Assembly (NCBI RefSeq): GCF_005081445.1
Contig: NZ_CP034873.1
Span: forward strand, 1 to 64,000
From: Buchnera aphidicola (Hyadaphis tataricae)
Lineage (GTDB): Bacteria; Pseudomonadota; Gammaproteobacteria; Enterobacterales; Enterobacteriaceae
Reading direction: 5' to 3'
Length of the DNA stretch: 64,000 nt
Made by a program: the position numbers and the translations under genes. The notes under the pieces were generated by a model that searched no databases, was not told where the DNA came from, and saw nothing but the letters and a program-made list of their open reading frames with translations. Numbering within the stretch: position 1 is the stretch's first letter; every line of letters starts with the position of its first letter. Of the stretch, positions 1-14,992 are shown one piece after another.

Positions 1-203
1 TCTTCACTAATAATAATAATAATAATTATAATATTATTTATATTTATTTTTTAAAAAACAAAACAAAAAAACCTGTTTAATTACTTTTTTAAGATCTTAT
101 TTTTAATATTAAAATGTGTTATCTTTATTAAAGATTAATACTATTTGTGTGTTTACAAAAATTAATACTATTTTACATGTTTAAAAATTTTTAAAGGTTT
201 TTT
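1..203. other. AT-rich region before mnmG, possible oriC
   Basis: This stretch has no gene and is almost pure A and T, with an (aat)n run near positions 8-27. It sits directly upstream of mnmG, which is where oriC lies in E. coli. A sequence at 92-104 (gatcttattttta) resembles the 13-mer unwinding repeats of enterobacterial oriC, with two mismatches and one GATC site. I found no exact DnaA box (TTATCCACA); the nearest candidates have about three mismatches. Location is the main support, so the call is tentative. It probably also holds the mnmG promoter. Confidence 0.35.
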
Positions 204-2090
204 ATGTCCAATTTAAAAAATTTTGATGTTATTGTTATTGGTGCAGGACATGCTGGCACGGAAGCGGCCATGGCATCCTCAAGAATGGGTTGTAAAACTT
301 TATTATTAACTCAAAAAATAACAGATTTGGGTGTTTTATCTTGTAATCCAGCTATTGGTGGCATTGGAAAAAGTCATTTAGTTAAAGAAATAGATGCATT
401 AGGTGGAGTAATGGCTGAAGCCATCGATTATTCAGGTATTCAATTTCGTATTTTAAATTCTAAGAAAGGTCCTGCTGTCAGATCAACTAGAGCGCAAGCA
501 GATAGGTTTTTGTACCATCAAAATATCAAGAAGATTTTGACAAGACAGTCTAATTTGTTCATTTTAGAAGCAGAAGTTAAAGATTTAGTTTTTAAAAATT
601 ATACTGCGATAGGCGTTTTAATAAATAGTGATATTAATTTTTATGCTACGTCAATTGTTTTAGCAACAGGAACTTTTTTAGATGGTAAAATTCATATAGG
701 ACTAGATAGTTATTCTGCTGGTAGAATAGGAGCTAAATCTTCTATAGATTTATCTTCTCGTTTAAGAGATTTATCTTTGCGTGTTAATAGATTAAAAACA
801 GGAACTCCGCCCCGAATTGATATTAATAGTGTTAATTTTAAAAATTTATTTGTTCAGTATAGTGATGATCCAATACCAGTCTTTTCATTTTTAGGAAATG
901 TTTCTCATCATCCTCGTCAAAGACCCTGTTATCTAACATATACGAATAAAAAAACACATGATATCATACGTAGAAATTTAGACAAAAGTCCAATATATCA
1001 GGGTATTTTAGAAGGTATAGGACCACGTTATTGTCCTTCTATTGAAGATAAAGTAGTTCGTTTTCCTGATAAAGAATCACATCAAGTTTTTTTAGAACCA
1101 GAAGGCTTGTCTAGCGTTATAATATATCCAAATGGAATTTCAACTAGTCTTCCTTTAAATGTTCAGACTGAACTCGTGCATTCTATTCATGGTTTAGAAC
1201 ATGCAAAAATTACTACTCCTGGATATGCCATTGAATATGATTTTTTTGATCCTAAAGATTTGCACTTGACATTAGAAAGCAAGTTAATTAAAAATCTTTT
1301 TTTTGCTGGTCAAATTAACGGTACAACAGGTTATGAAGAAGCAGCTGCACAGGGATTGTTAGCCGGTTTAAATGCAGGGTTAAATGCTAAGAATCAAGAC
1401 AGTTGGTTTCCTAGAAGAGATCAAGCCTATTTAGGTGTTTTAATAGATGATTTAACTATAAAAGGAACGGATGAACCTTATCGAATGTTTACTTCACGAG
1501 CTGAATATCGTTTAATGCTAAGAGAAGATAATGCCGATTTGCGTTTAACAGACATTGGTCGAAAACTAGGTTTAGTACAAGATTTTAGATGGCGTCGTTA
1601 TAATGAAAAACTATCTAGTATCACTATTGAAACTAAACGTTTGAAAACAATTAAAGTTTATCCTAACTCATCTGATGCAAGTATATTAAATGAATTATAC
1701 AATATTGATTTAACTCAAGAAATCAGTTTGCTGCAATTGTTAAAAAAACCGAATATTCAATATAAAGATCTGCAAAATTTGCAGTTGTTTAAAACAGGTT
1801 TATGCGACTTAGAAGCGATTGAACAAATAGAGAATGAAGTAAAATATGAGGGTTATATTAAAAGACAATTAGACGAAATTCATAGGTCTATTAAACATGA
1901 AAATACTGTTTTATCAACGATTTTTGATTATAACCAGATAAAAGGATTATCTCGTGAAGCAGTAACAAAATTAAATGATTATCAGCCTGTTTCTATTGGT
2001 CAGGCTTCACGTATTTCTGGGATTACGCCGGCAACCATATCAATATTATTAATTTATTTAAAAAAAGCATCTTATAAAAAAAATTTATAG
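204..2090 (+). CDS. mnmG: tRNA uridine-5-carboxymethylaminomethyl modification enzyme MnmG (GidA)
   Basis: MnmG works with MnmE to add the carboxymethylaminomethyl group to the wobble uridine U34 of certain tRNAs, using FAD and methylenetetrahydrofolate. The 628-residue protein is full length for the family. It begins with a dinucleotide-binding motif [10 protein letters not shown] (about residues 13-22), followed by the signature [13 protein letters not shown] near residue 47. The ATG is preceded by aaagg. Its partner mnmE is also in this window (16662-18020), so the pathway is complete. In E. coli rsmG follows in the same operon; it is absent here. Confidence 0.97.
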   Translation: MSNLKNFDVIVIGAGHAGTEAAMASSRMGCKTLLLTQKITDLGVLSCNPAIGGIGKSHLVKEIDALGGVMAEAIDYSGIQFRILNSKKGPAVRSTRAQADRFLYHQNIKKILTRQSNLFILEAEVKDLVFKNYTAIGVLINSDINFYATSIVLATGTFLDGKIHIGLDSYSAGRIGAKSSIDLSSRLRDLSLRVNRLKTGTPPRIDINSVNFKNLFVQYSDDPIPVFSFLGNVSHHPRQRPCYLTYTNKKTHDIIRRNLDKSPIYQGILEGIGPRYCPSIEDKVVRFPDKESHQVFLEPEGLSSVIIYPNGISTSLPLNVQTELVHSIHGLEHAKITTPGYAIEYDFFDPKDLHLTLESKLIKNLFFAGQINGTTGYEEAAAQGLLAGLNAGLNAKNQDSWFPRRDQAYLGVLIDDLTIKGTDEPYRMFTSRAEYRLMLREDNADLRLTDIGRKLGLVQDFRWRRYNEKLSSITIETKRLKTIKVYPNSSDASILNELYNIDLTQEISLLQLLKKPNIQYKDLQNLQLFKTGLCDLEAIEQIENEVKYEGYIKRQLDEIHRSIKHENTVLSTIFDYNQIKGLSREAVTKLNDYQPVSIGQASRISGITPATISILLIYLKKASYKKNL

Positions 2091-3145
<1,055 letters not shown>

Positions 3146-3173
3146 AATTTATCTTGTTGTGTCGTTTTATTGA

Positions 3174-3428
<255 letters not shown>

Positions 3429-3471
3429 CATTTTGATTTGAAGAATATACGTATTTTAGATTTCCTAATAC

Positions 3472-3520
3472 AATCTTTACGTTCTTTTTTAAATAGCGTA
3501 AAGATTAATTTTTGATTTTT
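3472..3520 (+). terminator. Hairpin with T-rich tail between atpE and atpF
   Basis: Two perfectly complementary 10-base arms, aatctttacg (3472-3481) and cgtaaagatt (3497-3506), enclose a 15-base loop and are followed by a T-rich stretch (aatttttgattttt). The shape is that of an intrinsic terminator or attenuator. Being inside the atp operon just after the c subunit, it may reduce read-through or protect the atpE end of the message; this function is inferred. Confidence 0.5.
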
Positions 3521-3540
3521 AATATATAAGGTGCATTATT

Positions 3541-4038
3541 GTGAATCTTAATGCGACAATTCTTGGACAGGCTATATCGTTTTTTTTATTTGTTTGGTTT
3601 TGTATGAAATATATTTGGCCGCCTATTATTTTAGCTATTGAAACTAGACAACATGATATTAAAGAATCGTTGGTCAATGCAAAAAAAGCTCAAGAAGAAT
3701 TATGTATTCTCGAAAAAAAAATACAAACTACAATGAAACAAGCTAAAACAAAAGCATCTTTTATTTTAACAGAAGCTAATAGAAAGAAATTGTTAATTTT
3801 GGAAGAAGCTAAATATCAAGCTGTATTAGAAAGCAAAAAGATTCTTAAAAACGCTGAATCGGAAATTGAAATTAGTCTTATCAATGCACGCAAACACTTA
3901 CGTAAAGAAATTGTTGATTTGTCTCTTTTTATGGCAGAAAAAATTATCAAAAAGAACCTTTTTCAAGAAGACAAAAAGCGTTTTTTAGATGAATTGTTAA
4001 CCTCTTTATCACAAATGACGAGACAGGTAAAAAATTAA
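3541..4038 (+). CDS. atpF: ATP synthase Fo subunit b
   Basis: Subunit b forms the peripheral stalk, anchored in the membrane by one N-terminal helix and dimerising through a long helix. The 165 residues begin [15 protein letters not shown], matching E. coli, then the short KYIWPPI turn after the membrane segment and a lysine- and glutamate-rich coiled coil. The start is GTG after aaggtg. The stop overlaps the atpH start by one base (taatg), suggesting translational coupling. Confidence 0.96.
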   Translation: MNLNATILGQAISFFLFVWFCMKYIWPPIILAIETRQHDIKESLVNAKKAQEELCILEKKIQTTMKQAKTKASFILTEANRKKLLILEEAKYQAVLESKKILKNAESEIEISLINARKHLRKEIVDLSLFMAEKIIKKNLFQEDKKRFLDELLTSLSQMTRQVKN

Positions 4039-4571
4039 TGTCCGTTTCAGATACTATTGCAAGACCTTATGCGCAAGCAATTTTTGAAATTGCAGTCAAT
4101 GAACATTCTATTGAAAAATGGAAAAAAACGTTATTTGTTATTCAAGAAATTGCATGGCATCACAAGGTTAAAAGATTTTTATCCGGATCACTGTCTTCTC
4201 ATTTTTTATCTTTAGCGTTTATTAAGATTGGCAATCGCATGATTGATGAGCAAGCAAAAAATTTAATAAAATTATTATCTGAACATCAACGTTTGAATAT
4301 TATCAATAACATATTAGAACAATTTTTACATTTAGAAGCATCTCATAAAAATAGGTTAATTGTTCAATTAAAAACAGCATATGCTCTAAATGAAAAAGAG
4401 AAACTTAAAATACAAAAGTTGTTAGAAAAAATATTTTTGAGACAGATTAATTTTATATATATAGTAGATTGTCATATACTTGATGGTATAATTATAAAAG
4501 TGCATGATACAGTGTTTGATTTATCTATTCAAAACTATCTTAAACAACTTTCTAATGTTTTAAATTTTTGA
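4038..4571 (+). CDS. atpH: ATP synthase F1 subunit delta
   Basis: Delta links the top of the F1 head to the b-subunit stalk. The 177 residues match the family length and begin with the typical TIARPYAQAIFEIA motif. The C-terminal half contains the pattern expected of OSCP/delta proteins, around DCHILDGIIIKVHDTVFDLS, but is less conserved, as usual for this subunit. It starts inside the atpF stop codon and lies 14 bases before atpA. Confidence 0.95.
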   Translation: MSVSDTIARPYAQAIFEIAVNEHSIEKWKKTLFVIQEIAWHHKVKRFLSGSLSSHFLSLAFIKIGNRMIDEQAKNLIKLLSEHQRLNIINNILEQFLHLEASHKNRLIVQLKTAYALNEKEKLKIQKLLEKIFLRQINFIYIVDCHILDGIIIKVHDTVFDLSIQNYLKQLSNVLNF

Positions 4572-4585
4572 GAGAACTATAATCA

Positions 4586-6124
4586 ATGCAACTGAATTCT
4601 ACAGAAATTAGCAGCTTAATTAAAAAACGAATATCTGAATTTGAAATATTCAATCAATCATATGATGAAGGCACTATTATTTCGGTGAGTGATGGAATTA
4701 TCAAAATTAACGGTCTTTCTAATGTTATGTTGGGAGAAATGATTTTACTTTCTAACAATGAATATGCTATTGCATTAAATATTGAAAGAGATACTGTTGG
4801 TGCAGTCGTTCTAGGTCCTTATATTCAAATATCTGAAGGCACAAAGGTTAAATGTACTGGTCAAATATTAAAGGTTCCAGTTGGTTTTGATTTTTTAGGC
4901 CGTGTAGTAAATGCATTAGGAATCCCTATAGATGGAAAAAAATCAATAATAAATGATGCATTTTTTCCCGTAGAAACTGAGGCTCCTGGCGTGATTGAAC
5001 GTCAGTCAATTAGTCAACCGATACAAACTGGTTATAAGGTCATTGATTCAATTATTCCTATTGGAAAAGGACAACGTGAGTTGATCATTGGTGATCGACA
5101 AACTGGAAAAACTGCACTGGCTGTAGATACAATTATTAATCAGAAAAAGTTAGATGTAAAATGTATTTACGTAGCAATTGGTCAAAAATTATCTACAGTT
5201 ATTAATGTAGTTAAGAAATTAGAAGAATATGATGCTTTATTTAATACCATTATTATTGTTGCTTCAGCTTCGGAAGCAGCATCTTTACAATATTTATCTC
5301 CGTATTCTGGTTGTGCAATGGCAGAATATTTTCGTAATCAAGGAAATGATGTATTAATTGTGTATGATGATTTATCAAAACACGCAGTAGCATATCGGCA
5401 AATTTCTTTATTATTGCGTCGACCTCCGGGTAGAGAAGCATTTCCAGGAGATATATTTTATCTTCACTCTCGTTTACTAGAAAGAGCAGCGCGTGTTTCT
5501 GCGCAATATGTAGAAAAAAAAACTAGTAATAAAATTGTCGGCAAAACTGGTTCAATTACTGCATTACCGATTATTGAAACACAATCTGGAGATGTTTCAG
5601 CATTTGTACCTACTAATGTTATTTCTATTACAGATGGGCAAATATTTTTAGAATCAAATTTATTTAATGCAGGAATTCGTCCTGCAGTAAATCCTGGCAT
5701 TTCTGTTTCTCGTGTTGGTAGTGCAGCACAAAGCACAATTATTAAAAAGTTATCATCTGGAATTCGTGCAGTATTAGCGCAATATCAAGAACTTGCAGCC
5801 TTCTCGCAATTTGCTTCTGATTTAGATGATGTCACTAGAACACAATTGAGTCGCGGTCAAAAAATTACAGAATTATTTAAGCAAAAACAATATTCGCCTA
5901 TGTCTCTATCCGAACAAAGTCTTATACTTTTTGTCATTGAAAATCATTTTCTTGATGATATTCCCATAAATGATATTGTTGCATTTGAAACAGAGATATT
6001 AATTTATGCAGCAAATCAATATTCTGATTTAATGCATCAAATCGATCAAAATGGTTCTTTTAATACTGATATTGCAACACAATTTATACAATTAATTACT
6101 GAATTTAAAAAAAATCGGTTATAA
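4586..6124 (+). CDS. atpA: ATP synthase F1 subunit alpha
   Basis: This is the non-catalytic nucleotide-binding subunit of the alpha3beta3 head. The 512 residues are full length (E. coli 513). The Walker A motif GDRQTGKTA lies near residue 169, and the conserved [17 protein letters not shown] segment containing the arginine finger lies near residue 365. It fits tightly in the operon between atpH and atpG. Confidence 0.98.
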   Translation: MQLNSTEISSLIKKRISEFEIFNQSYDEGTIISVSDGIIKINGLSNVMLGEMILLSNNEYAIALNIERDTVGAVVLGPYIQISEGTKVKCTGQILKVPVGFDFLGRVVNALGIPIDGKKSIINDAFFPVETEAPGVIERQSISQPIQTGYKVIDSIIPIGKGQRELIIGDRQTGKTALAVDTIINQKKLDVKCIYVAIGQKLSTVINVVKKLEEYDALFNTIIIVASASEAASLQYLSPYSGCAMAEYFRNQGNDVLIVYDDLSKHAVAYRQISLLLRRPPGREAFPGDIFYLHSRLLERAARVSAQYVEKKTSNKIVGKTGSITALPIIETQSGDVSAFVPTNVISITDGQIFLESNLFNAGIRPAVNPGISVSRVGSAAQSTIIKKLSSGIRAVLAQYQELAAFSQFASDLDDVTRTQLSRGQKITELFKQKQYSPMSLSEQSLILFVIENHFLDDIPINDIVAFETEILIYAANQYSDLMHQIDQNGSFNTDIATQFIQLITEFKKNRL

Positions 6125-6155
6125 TATTATCAATTTTAAAAAATAAGAGAAAATA

Positions 6156-7028
6156 GTGGCAAGTATTAATGAAATAAAAAATAAAATTCTTAGTGTAGTT
6201 AATACTAAAAAAATAACTAAAGCTATGGAAATGGTTTCGGCATCTAAAATAAGAAAAACTCAAGAAAGAATGCAATTAGGAAGACCTTATTCAGAAATTA
6301 TTAAAAAAGTGATTGCTCATGTAGTACAAGGAAATTTAGAATATAAGCATAGTTATTTGGAAAGTAGAAAAACACAACGTGTTGGTGTTATTGTAATATC
6401 TACTGATAGAGGTTTGTGTGGAAGTTTAAATACTAACTTGTTTAAAATAGTTTTGTTAAAAATGCAACAGTATGCTCGCGTTAATGTTTTATGTGATTTA
6501 GTATTATTCGGTCTGAAAAGCATCTCTGTTTTTAAATCATGTGGTAGTAATATTCTTGCTACTGTTTCTAATATAGAAGAAAATCCTAATTTATTAGAAT
6601 TAATTAATTCTGTAAATATTTTATTAAAGGAGTATGATTTAAGAAAAATTGATAAAGTTTTTTTAGCTTATAATAAATTTCATAATAAAATGTCGCAAAT
6701 ACCAACATTAAATCAACTTTTACCTTGTTCCGGAATAACAACAGCAGTTCAAGGCGCAAAAAAATGGGATTATTTATATGAACCTGAATCTAAATTAATT
6801 TTAGATGTATTATTTAAAAGATATGTAGAATCTCAAGTATATCAAAGTGTTTTAGAAAACATTGCAAGTGAACAAGCTGCTCGTATGATGGCTATGAAAA
6901 CAGCAACTGATAATAGTAGCAATCGCATTAAAGAACTACAATTGTTTTATAATAAAGTTCGTCAAGCGAATATTACTCAAGAATTAAATGAAATTGTTGC
7001 TGGTGCATCAGCGGTTTCAATTCAATAA
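6156..7028 (+). CDS. atpG: ATP synthase F1 subunit gamma
   Basis: Gamma is the central rotor shaft. The 290-residue protein shows both conserved coiled-coil ends: the N-terminal KITKAMEMVSASKIRK and the C-terminal EQAARMMAMKTATDNSS followed by RQANITQELNEIVAGASA. The Rossmann-like middle begins at VGVIVISTDRGLCGSLN. The start is GTG after aagagaa; the resulting N-terminus matches E. coli. Confidence 0.97.
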   Translation: MASINEIKNKILSVVNTKKITKAMEMVSASKIRKTQERMQLGRPYSEIIKKVIAHVVQGNLEYKHSYLESRKTQRVGVIVISTDRGLCGSLNTNLFKIVLLKMQQYARVNVLCDLVLFGLKSISVFKSCGSNILATVSNIEENPNLLELINSVNILLKEYDLRKIDKVFLAYNKFHNKMSQIPTLNQLLPCSGITTAVQGAKKWDYLYEPESKLILDVLFKRYVESQVYQSVLENIASEQAARMMAMKTATDNSSNRIKELQLFYNKVRQANITQELNEIVAGASAVSIQ

Positions 7029-7038
7029 AATAAGTTAG

Positions 7039-8451
<1,413 letters not shown>

Positions 8452-8467
8452 TATTTAGGATAGATCA

Positions 8468-8881
8468 ATGAATTTTCATTTAGATGTTGTAAGTCTAGAA
8501 AAGCGTATATTTTCAGGAGAAATTAAGAAATTACGCGTTTCTGGTAGTGAAGGAGAGCTAGGTATTTATCCAGGACATTTGCAGTTATTAACTCTGATTA
8601 AGCCTGGTATATTATATGTTGTTCATAAAAATCACAAAAAAGAATGTCTTTACATATCTGGAGGAATATTAGAGATTCAGCCTTTTATCGTCTCTGTTTT
8701 AGCAGATATAGCAATTCGTGCTGTTGATTTAGATCGTGAACTTATCTTAAAAGACAAAAAAAAAGCAGAAGAAGCAGTGCTTGATGATAGTTTTAAAATC
8801 AATAAGAATCATATTCTTGTAAAAATTTCTCAAGAAATTGCTAAGTTACGTGTTCTAGAGATGATGGATAAGTTTAAATGA
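8468..8881 (+). CDS. atpC: ATP synthase F1 subunit epsilon
   Basis: Epsilon sits at the foot of the rotor, couples it to the c-ring and inhibits ATP hydrolysis through its C-terminal helices. The 137 residues match E. coli length. The N-terminal beta-sandwich holds [18 protein letters not shown], and the C-terminal part is a charged helical hairpin. It is the last gene of the operon and is followed by a GC-rich hairpin. Confidence 0.96.
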   Translation: MNFHLDVVSLEKRIFSGEIKKLRVSGSEGELGIYPGHLQLLTLIKPGILYVVHKNHKKECLYISGGILEIQPFIVSVLADIAIRAVDLDRELILKDKKKAEEAVLDDSFKINKNHILVKISQEIAKLRVLEMMDKFK

Positions 8882-8895
8882 AACTAACTCGTTAA

Positions 8896-8928
8896 GCGGC
8901 TGGTGTTGCCCGCCGCAAGTATAGTTTT
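8896..8928 (+). terminator. Probable terminator of the atp operon
   Basis: gcggc (8896-8900) pairs with gccgc (8912-8916); further pairs inside follow one mismatch. A run of seven Ts begins at 8925. This GC-rich stem stands out from the AT-rich surroundings. It lies between the convergent atpC and gyrB genes, and the T-run is on the atp side. Confidence 0.6.
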
Positions 8929-8929
8929 T

Positions 8930-11356
<2,427 letters not shown>

Positions 11357-11408
11357 TTAAATATTTTGTTATCTGTTTGTAAAAAATAAAATTATTATTT
11401 TTTAATAT

Positions 11409-12509
11409 TTAACGTCTTAACAGCATTATTACGTACAAAGTTTTATCATCATTTTCTGCTGCAATGTGTATAGCATTATTAGCATCATTGAATGTAAATA
11501 AAATATTTTCACTATCAACTGTATTTAATATATCTAATATATAGTATACGTTAATTGATATGTCTATGTTTTTGCCGCAATAATTTATATCAAATGAATC
11601 TTCTGCTCTTTCTTGTTCTTGATTATCTGATAATACTTCAAATCGATTGTTCTTGATATTTATTTCTATTCCACAAAAATTTTTATTTGCTAGAATAGAC
11701 ACGCGTAATAGTGATTTTTTTAATAATGCTTGATTTAAAAGAACAGAATACTGTTTATTTTGCATTAAAATACTTTGATAATCTGGATATTCTCCTGATA
11801 TCAACTGAGCAGTAAAAATCAATTCTTCTATATGTATTCTAATGTTATTTTTGCTAATCAGAACATGTATTAACTGTTTTTTAACGTTTAATAACTTATA
11901 TAGTTCAATAACTGCTGCTCTTGGAATAATAATAGAGAAAGGGTTAATGTTTTTGTCAAGAGATATTTTTGACACACCTAGACGGTATCCATCGGTACCC
12001 ACAATATACAGTGATATATTTTTTTTTTCTAATAAAACACCGTTTAGATAATAACGTACATCTTCTTTTCCCATAGAAAATTTTGTTTTTTTGATCATGT
12101 TTTTTAAAACATCTGAATAGATGAAGAATTCTGAAATGTAACTCACATCGTTGTGATTCGGAAAAGTATTAGAGGGTAAAGTGTTCAGTATATATTTGCT
12201 GTTACAAGAAGTAATATACATTTTGTTTTCTTTTGCTTCAATTTTTATCTCGGATGATTCTAATGAATGACGGCAAATATCTAATAATTTTCTTCCTGAC
12301 ACAGTAGTGGATCCTGGAGTATGTTTTGTTGATATTTTTATATTAACAATTAACTCTATTTCTAAATTTGTTGTAGTTAAAGACAAAATTCCATTATGAA
12401 TAGTTATTAAAATATTTTCTAAAATTGGATTAGACACGTTTTTAACAATTAATCGATTTGTTTTTTGCAAATATTTACTTAAACTGTTACTTTGAATGTA
12501 AAATTTCAT
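11409..12509 (-). CDS. dnaN: DNA polymerase III beta subunit (sliding clamp)
   Basis: DnaN dimerises into the ring that tethers DNA polymerase III to its template. The 366 residues equal the E. coli length, with the three-fold repeated clamp fold and the C-terminal end MLLRR, close to the MPMRL that forms part of the partner-binding pocket. It lies six bases after dnaA and is probably cotranscribed with it, as in E. coli. Confidence 0.97.
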   Translation of the reverse strand: MKFYIQSNSLSKYLQKTNRLIVKNVSNPILENILITIHNGILSLTTTNLEIELIVNIKISTKHTPGSTTVSGRKLLDICRHSLESSEIKIEAKENKMYITSCNSKYILNTLPSNTFPNHNDVSYISEFFIYSDVLKNMIKKTKFSMGKEDVRYYLNGVLLEKKNISLYIVGTDGYRLGVSKISLDKNINPFSIIIPRAAVIELYKLLNVKKQLIHVLISKNNIRIHIEELIFTAQLISGEYPDYQSILMQNKQYSVLLNQALLKKSLLRVSILANKNFCGIEINIKNNRFEVLSDNQEQERAEDSFDINYCGKNIDISINVYYILDILNTVDSENILFTFNDANNAIHIAAENDDKTLYVIMLLRR

Positions 12510-12515
12510 ATATTA

Positions 12516-13880
12516 TCACACTGATAAGGTTCTAATTAAATTTAAGAAATCTTCTTTTATATCTGAATTTTCTTTTCGTAATTGTTTAATTTTTCTACAC
12601 GCATGTAAAACTGTTGTATGATCTCTTCCATTAAATGCATCTCCGATTTCAGGGAAACTATGATTAGTTAGTTTTTTGGCAAGAGCCATTGCCATTTGTC
12701 TTGGTCGAGCTATTGATCTTGAGCGTTTTTTAGAGAGTAAATCTGTGACTTTTATTTTATAATATTCTGAAACGGTTTTTTGAATATTATCAATAGTCAT
12801 AATTTTATCTTGTAAAGCTAGTATATCTCGCAGCGCTTCTCTGGCAAATTCAACAGTAATTAAGCGATGTGTAAATCTTGCATTCACAATAACTCTATTA
12901 AGCGCTCCTTCTAATTCTCTAACATTAGAGCGTAAACGTTTAGCAATAAAAAGCGCTACCTCATCAGATAATATTATATTGCTTTCATCTGCCTTTTTTA
13001 TAAGAATAGCTATTCTAGTTTCCAATTCAGGCGGATCTATTGCCACAGTGAGACCCCAACCAAATCTTGATTTAAGACGATCTTCCATTCCATTTATTGT
13101 TTTAGGATAGCGGTCAGAGGTTAAAATAATTTGTTGATTGCCTTCTAGTAATGCATTGAACGTGTGAAAAAATTCTTCTTGTGACCGTTCTTTATGAGCA
13201 AAAAATTGAATATCATCAATTAACAGTGCATCAACAGAACGATAGTATAATTTAAATTTTTCAATAGCATTATTTTGCAATGCTTTTACCATATCTTGAA
13301 CAAAACGTTCAGAATGCATATAGACGATTTTAATGTTATATTTATGTGATAAAATTTTATTTCCTATAGCATGAAGAAGATGTGTTTTTCCTAACCCGGT
13401 ACCACCGTATAGAAACAATGGATTATAAGCATTTCCCGGATTGCTTGCCACTTGAGATGCTGCAGCTCGTGCAAGTTGATTAGATTTTCCTTCTATAAAA
13501 TTTTCAAAATTATGTTTTTTATTAATATTAGAAAAAAAATGTTTCTTTTTTAATGTTAAAAATGTGTTCCATATTTTTTTTTTATCTTGATTGCCATGAG
13601 TGTTCGATGTATTTTTTTCTTCAATTTTTTTATATATTTTAAATTTTATAAATGGAGAATTAGAGCCGCAAAAATCTTTTAATATAATTTTAAAATGAAT
13701 CAAGTATTTATCTTTTACCCAATCCAAAACAAATTGATTTGGCGCGTATATTTCCAAGATATTATTGTTTAGTTTAGCTTTCAGAGAACGTATCCACATA
13801 CTAAACTCTGTATTAGAAAGCTCATTCTGCAACCGGTCGAGGCACTGTTTCCAAAGACAAGGTGACACGGTAGACTCCAA
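12516..13880 (-). CDS. dnaA: Chromosomal replication initiator DnaA
   Basis: DnaA binds boxes at oriC and melts the origin. The 454-residue protein has the N-terminal interaction domain ([10 protein letters not shown]), a short lysine-rich linker, the AAA+ domain (Walker [14 protein letters not shown], Walker [10 protein letters not shown], sensor 2 [15 protein letters not shown]) and the C-terminal helix-turn-helix with [14 protein letters not shown]. The linker (about residues 85-125) is shortened and contains a run of 10 As in the coding strand. The gene is intact although no perfect DnaA box was seen in the window. Confidence 0.97.
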   Translation of the reverse strand: MESTVSPCLWKQCLDRLQNELSNTEFSMWIRSLKAKLNNNILEIYAPNQFVLDWVKDKYLIHFKIILKDFCGSNSPFIKFKIYKKIEEKNTSNTHGNQDKKKIWNTFLTLKKKHFFSNINKKHNFENFIEGKSNQLARAAASQVASNPGNAYNPLFLYGGTGLGKTHLLHAIGNKILSHKYNIKIVYMHSERFVQDMVKALQNNAIEKFKLYYRSVDALLIDDIQFFAHKERSQEEFFHTFNALLEGNQQIILTSDRYPKTINGMEDRLKSRFGWGLTVAIDPPELETRIAILIKKADESNIILSDEVALFIAKRLRSNVRELEGALNRVIVNARFTHRLITVEFAREALRDILALQDKIMTIDNIQKTVSEYYKIKVTDLLSKKRSRSIARPRQMAMALAKKLTNHSFPEIGDAFNGRDHTTVLHACRKIKQLRKENSDIKEDFLNLIRTLSV

Positions 13881-14313
13881 TTAAACAAAATTAATAAAAA
13901 ATTTAAAAATTATTGTATTTTATGTTTTTTGATGTACATAATTTTATGTAAAAAATTAATATAAAATTATATTTTTTACGTTAAAAGTTATACAATTTTA
14001 GATTGGTGAGTATAACGAAAAGGATGTAATATATTACTGAGATATTTTCTATTCTTTAAAGAAGTGATTTTTTATTTTTTATTTTAAATGTTATATCACA
14101 AAATGTACTTAATTATATCAGAATCACATATTAAACATATTATTTAAGACAAATTTATTTAGCGATATATTATAAATTTTTTTAAAATAATTTCTATTGT
14201 CAATATTTTCAAACAAAGTTGATTGACTATATGATGTAGAATAATTACTCTTAAGATAACAACCTATCTAAATAAACAATATTTTATAAAATAATTATCG
14301 GGTAAACAAAAAA
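13881..14313. other. Divergent dnaA / rpmH intergenic region
   Basis: These 433 bases separate dnaA (minus) from rpmH (plus), as in E. coli, where both promoters lie here. I see no reading frame or gene remnant. A DnaA box would be expected if dnaA were autoregulated, but the closest match (ttatacaat at 13988-13996) has three mismatches. A candidate rpmH promoter is listed separately. Confidence 0.5.
14208..14235 (+). promoter_or_regulatory. Candidate rpmH-rnpA promoter
   Basis: A -35-like ttcaaa (14208-14213) is followed after 16 bases by a -10-like tatgat (14230-14235), about 80 bases before the rpmH start. Spacing is acceptable and the position matches the strong rpmH promoter region of E. 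coli. In DNA this AT-rich such matches occur by chance, so confidence is low. Confidence 0.35.
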
Positions 14314-14457
14314 ATGAAGCGAACTTTTCAACCATCAGTATTAAAACGTAATCGTTCTCATGGATTTAGAATTCGTATGTCCACAAAAAATGGTCGTTAT
14401 ATTTTATCACGTAGACGTGCTAAGTTAAGAACACGTTTAACCGTTTCTAGTAAATAG
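14314..14457 (+). CDS. rpmH: 50S ribosomal protein L34
   Basis: This 47-residue basic protein is a large-subunit ribosomal protein. It reads [20 protein letters not shown] at the start and ends [13 protein letters not shown], matching L34 almost residue for residue; E. coli has 46. It precedes rnpA by 13 bases, the conserved bacterial rpmH-rnpA pair. Confidence 0.97.
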   Translation: MKRTFQPSVLKRNRSHGFRIRMSTKNGRYILSRRRAKLRTRLTVSSK

Positions 14458-14470
14458 TAGGTTATTAATC

Positions 14471-14821
14471 GTGTTGAATTATTTTTTTAAAAAAAAATTG
14501 AGATTATCCAGTTCTATAGATTTTAAATATGTTTTTTCAGAATTTTATCAAAAAAACACTCAAGAAATAAGTATTTTAGGACGTTTTAACATCTTAGGCT
14601 ATCCTAGGCTAGGCTTGAGTGTATCTCGTAAAAACATTAGGTATGCTCATGACAGAAATTTAATCAAACGATTAATTCGAGAAACATTTCGTATTTTGCA
14701 ATATCGATTGATAGCTATGGATTTTATAGTGATAACAAAAAAAAATATTCTTTTTTTAAATAATAAAAAGATTATTAATATGCTAGAAACTCTATGGTCG
14801 CATTATCATCACAAATCTTAA
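14471..14821 (+). CDS. rnpA: Ribonuclease P protein component
   Basis: RnpA assists the catalytic RNA of RNase P in trimming tRNA 5' ends. The 116-residue basic protein carries the family motif, here RNLIKRLIRETFR (R-N-x-x-K-R-x-x-R), near residue 60. It starts with GTG, giving a distance of 11 residues to LRL, as in E. coli, which also uses GTG. A T7-A9 tract lies in codons 4-9. Confidence 0.95.
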   Translation: MLNYFFKKKLRLSSSIDFKYVFSEFYQKNTQEISILGRFNILGYPRLGLSVSRKNIRYAHDRNLIKRLIRETFRILQYRLIAMDFIVITKKNILFLNNKKIINMLETLWSHYHHKS

Positions 14822-14992
14822 TCACATTGTGAAATTAATTTAACTATCAATATAGTCCACTTTTTGTTTAAAATTCTCATTATTTTATTATAATATGATG
14901 TAAAAAGTAATTTTTTTAATCATTATAAAGATTTTTTAATATAAACGTCATCATGCATCTTCAAACATTAAAGGTAAAAGTGAACACTAATT
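14822..14992. other. Spacer where yidD lies in E. coli
   Basis: E. coli has the 85-codon yidD between rnpA and yidC. Only 171 bases remain and no intact frame exists. Around 14912-14965 a plus-strand reading with an internal stop gives KRHH, faintly like the KCHP of YidD, but this is too short to call a pseudogene. The yidC ribosome site (aaaggtaaaagtg) lies at the end. Confidence 0.4.

Noticed and set aside
8..27. (aat)n run as a functional repeat
   Set aside because: Short simple repeats are expected in DNA this AT-rich; no further evidence of function.
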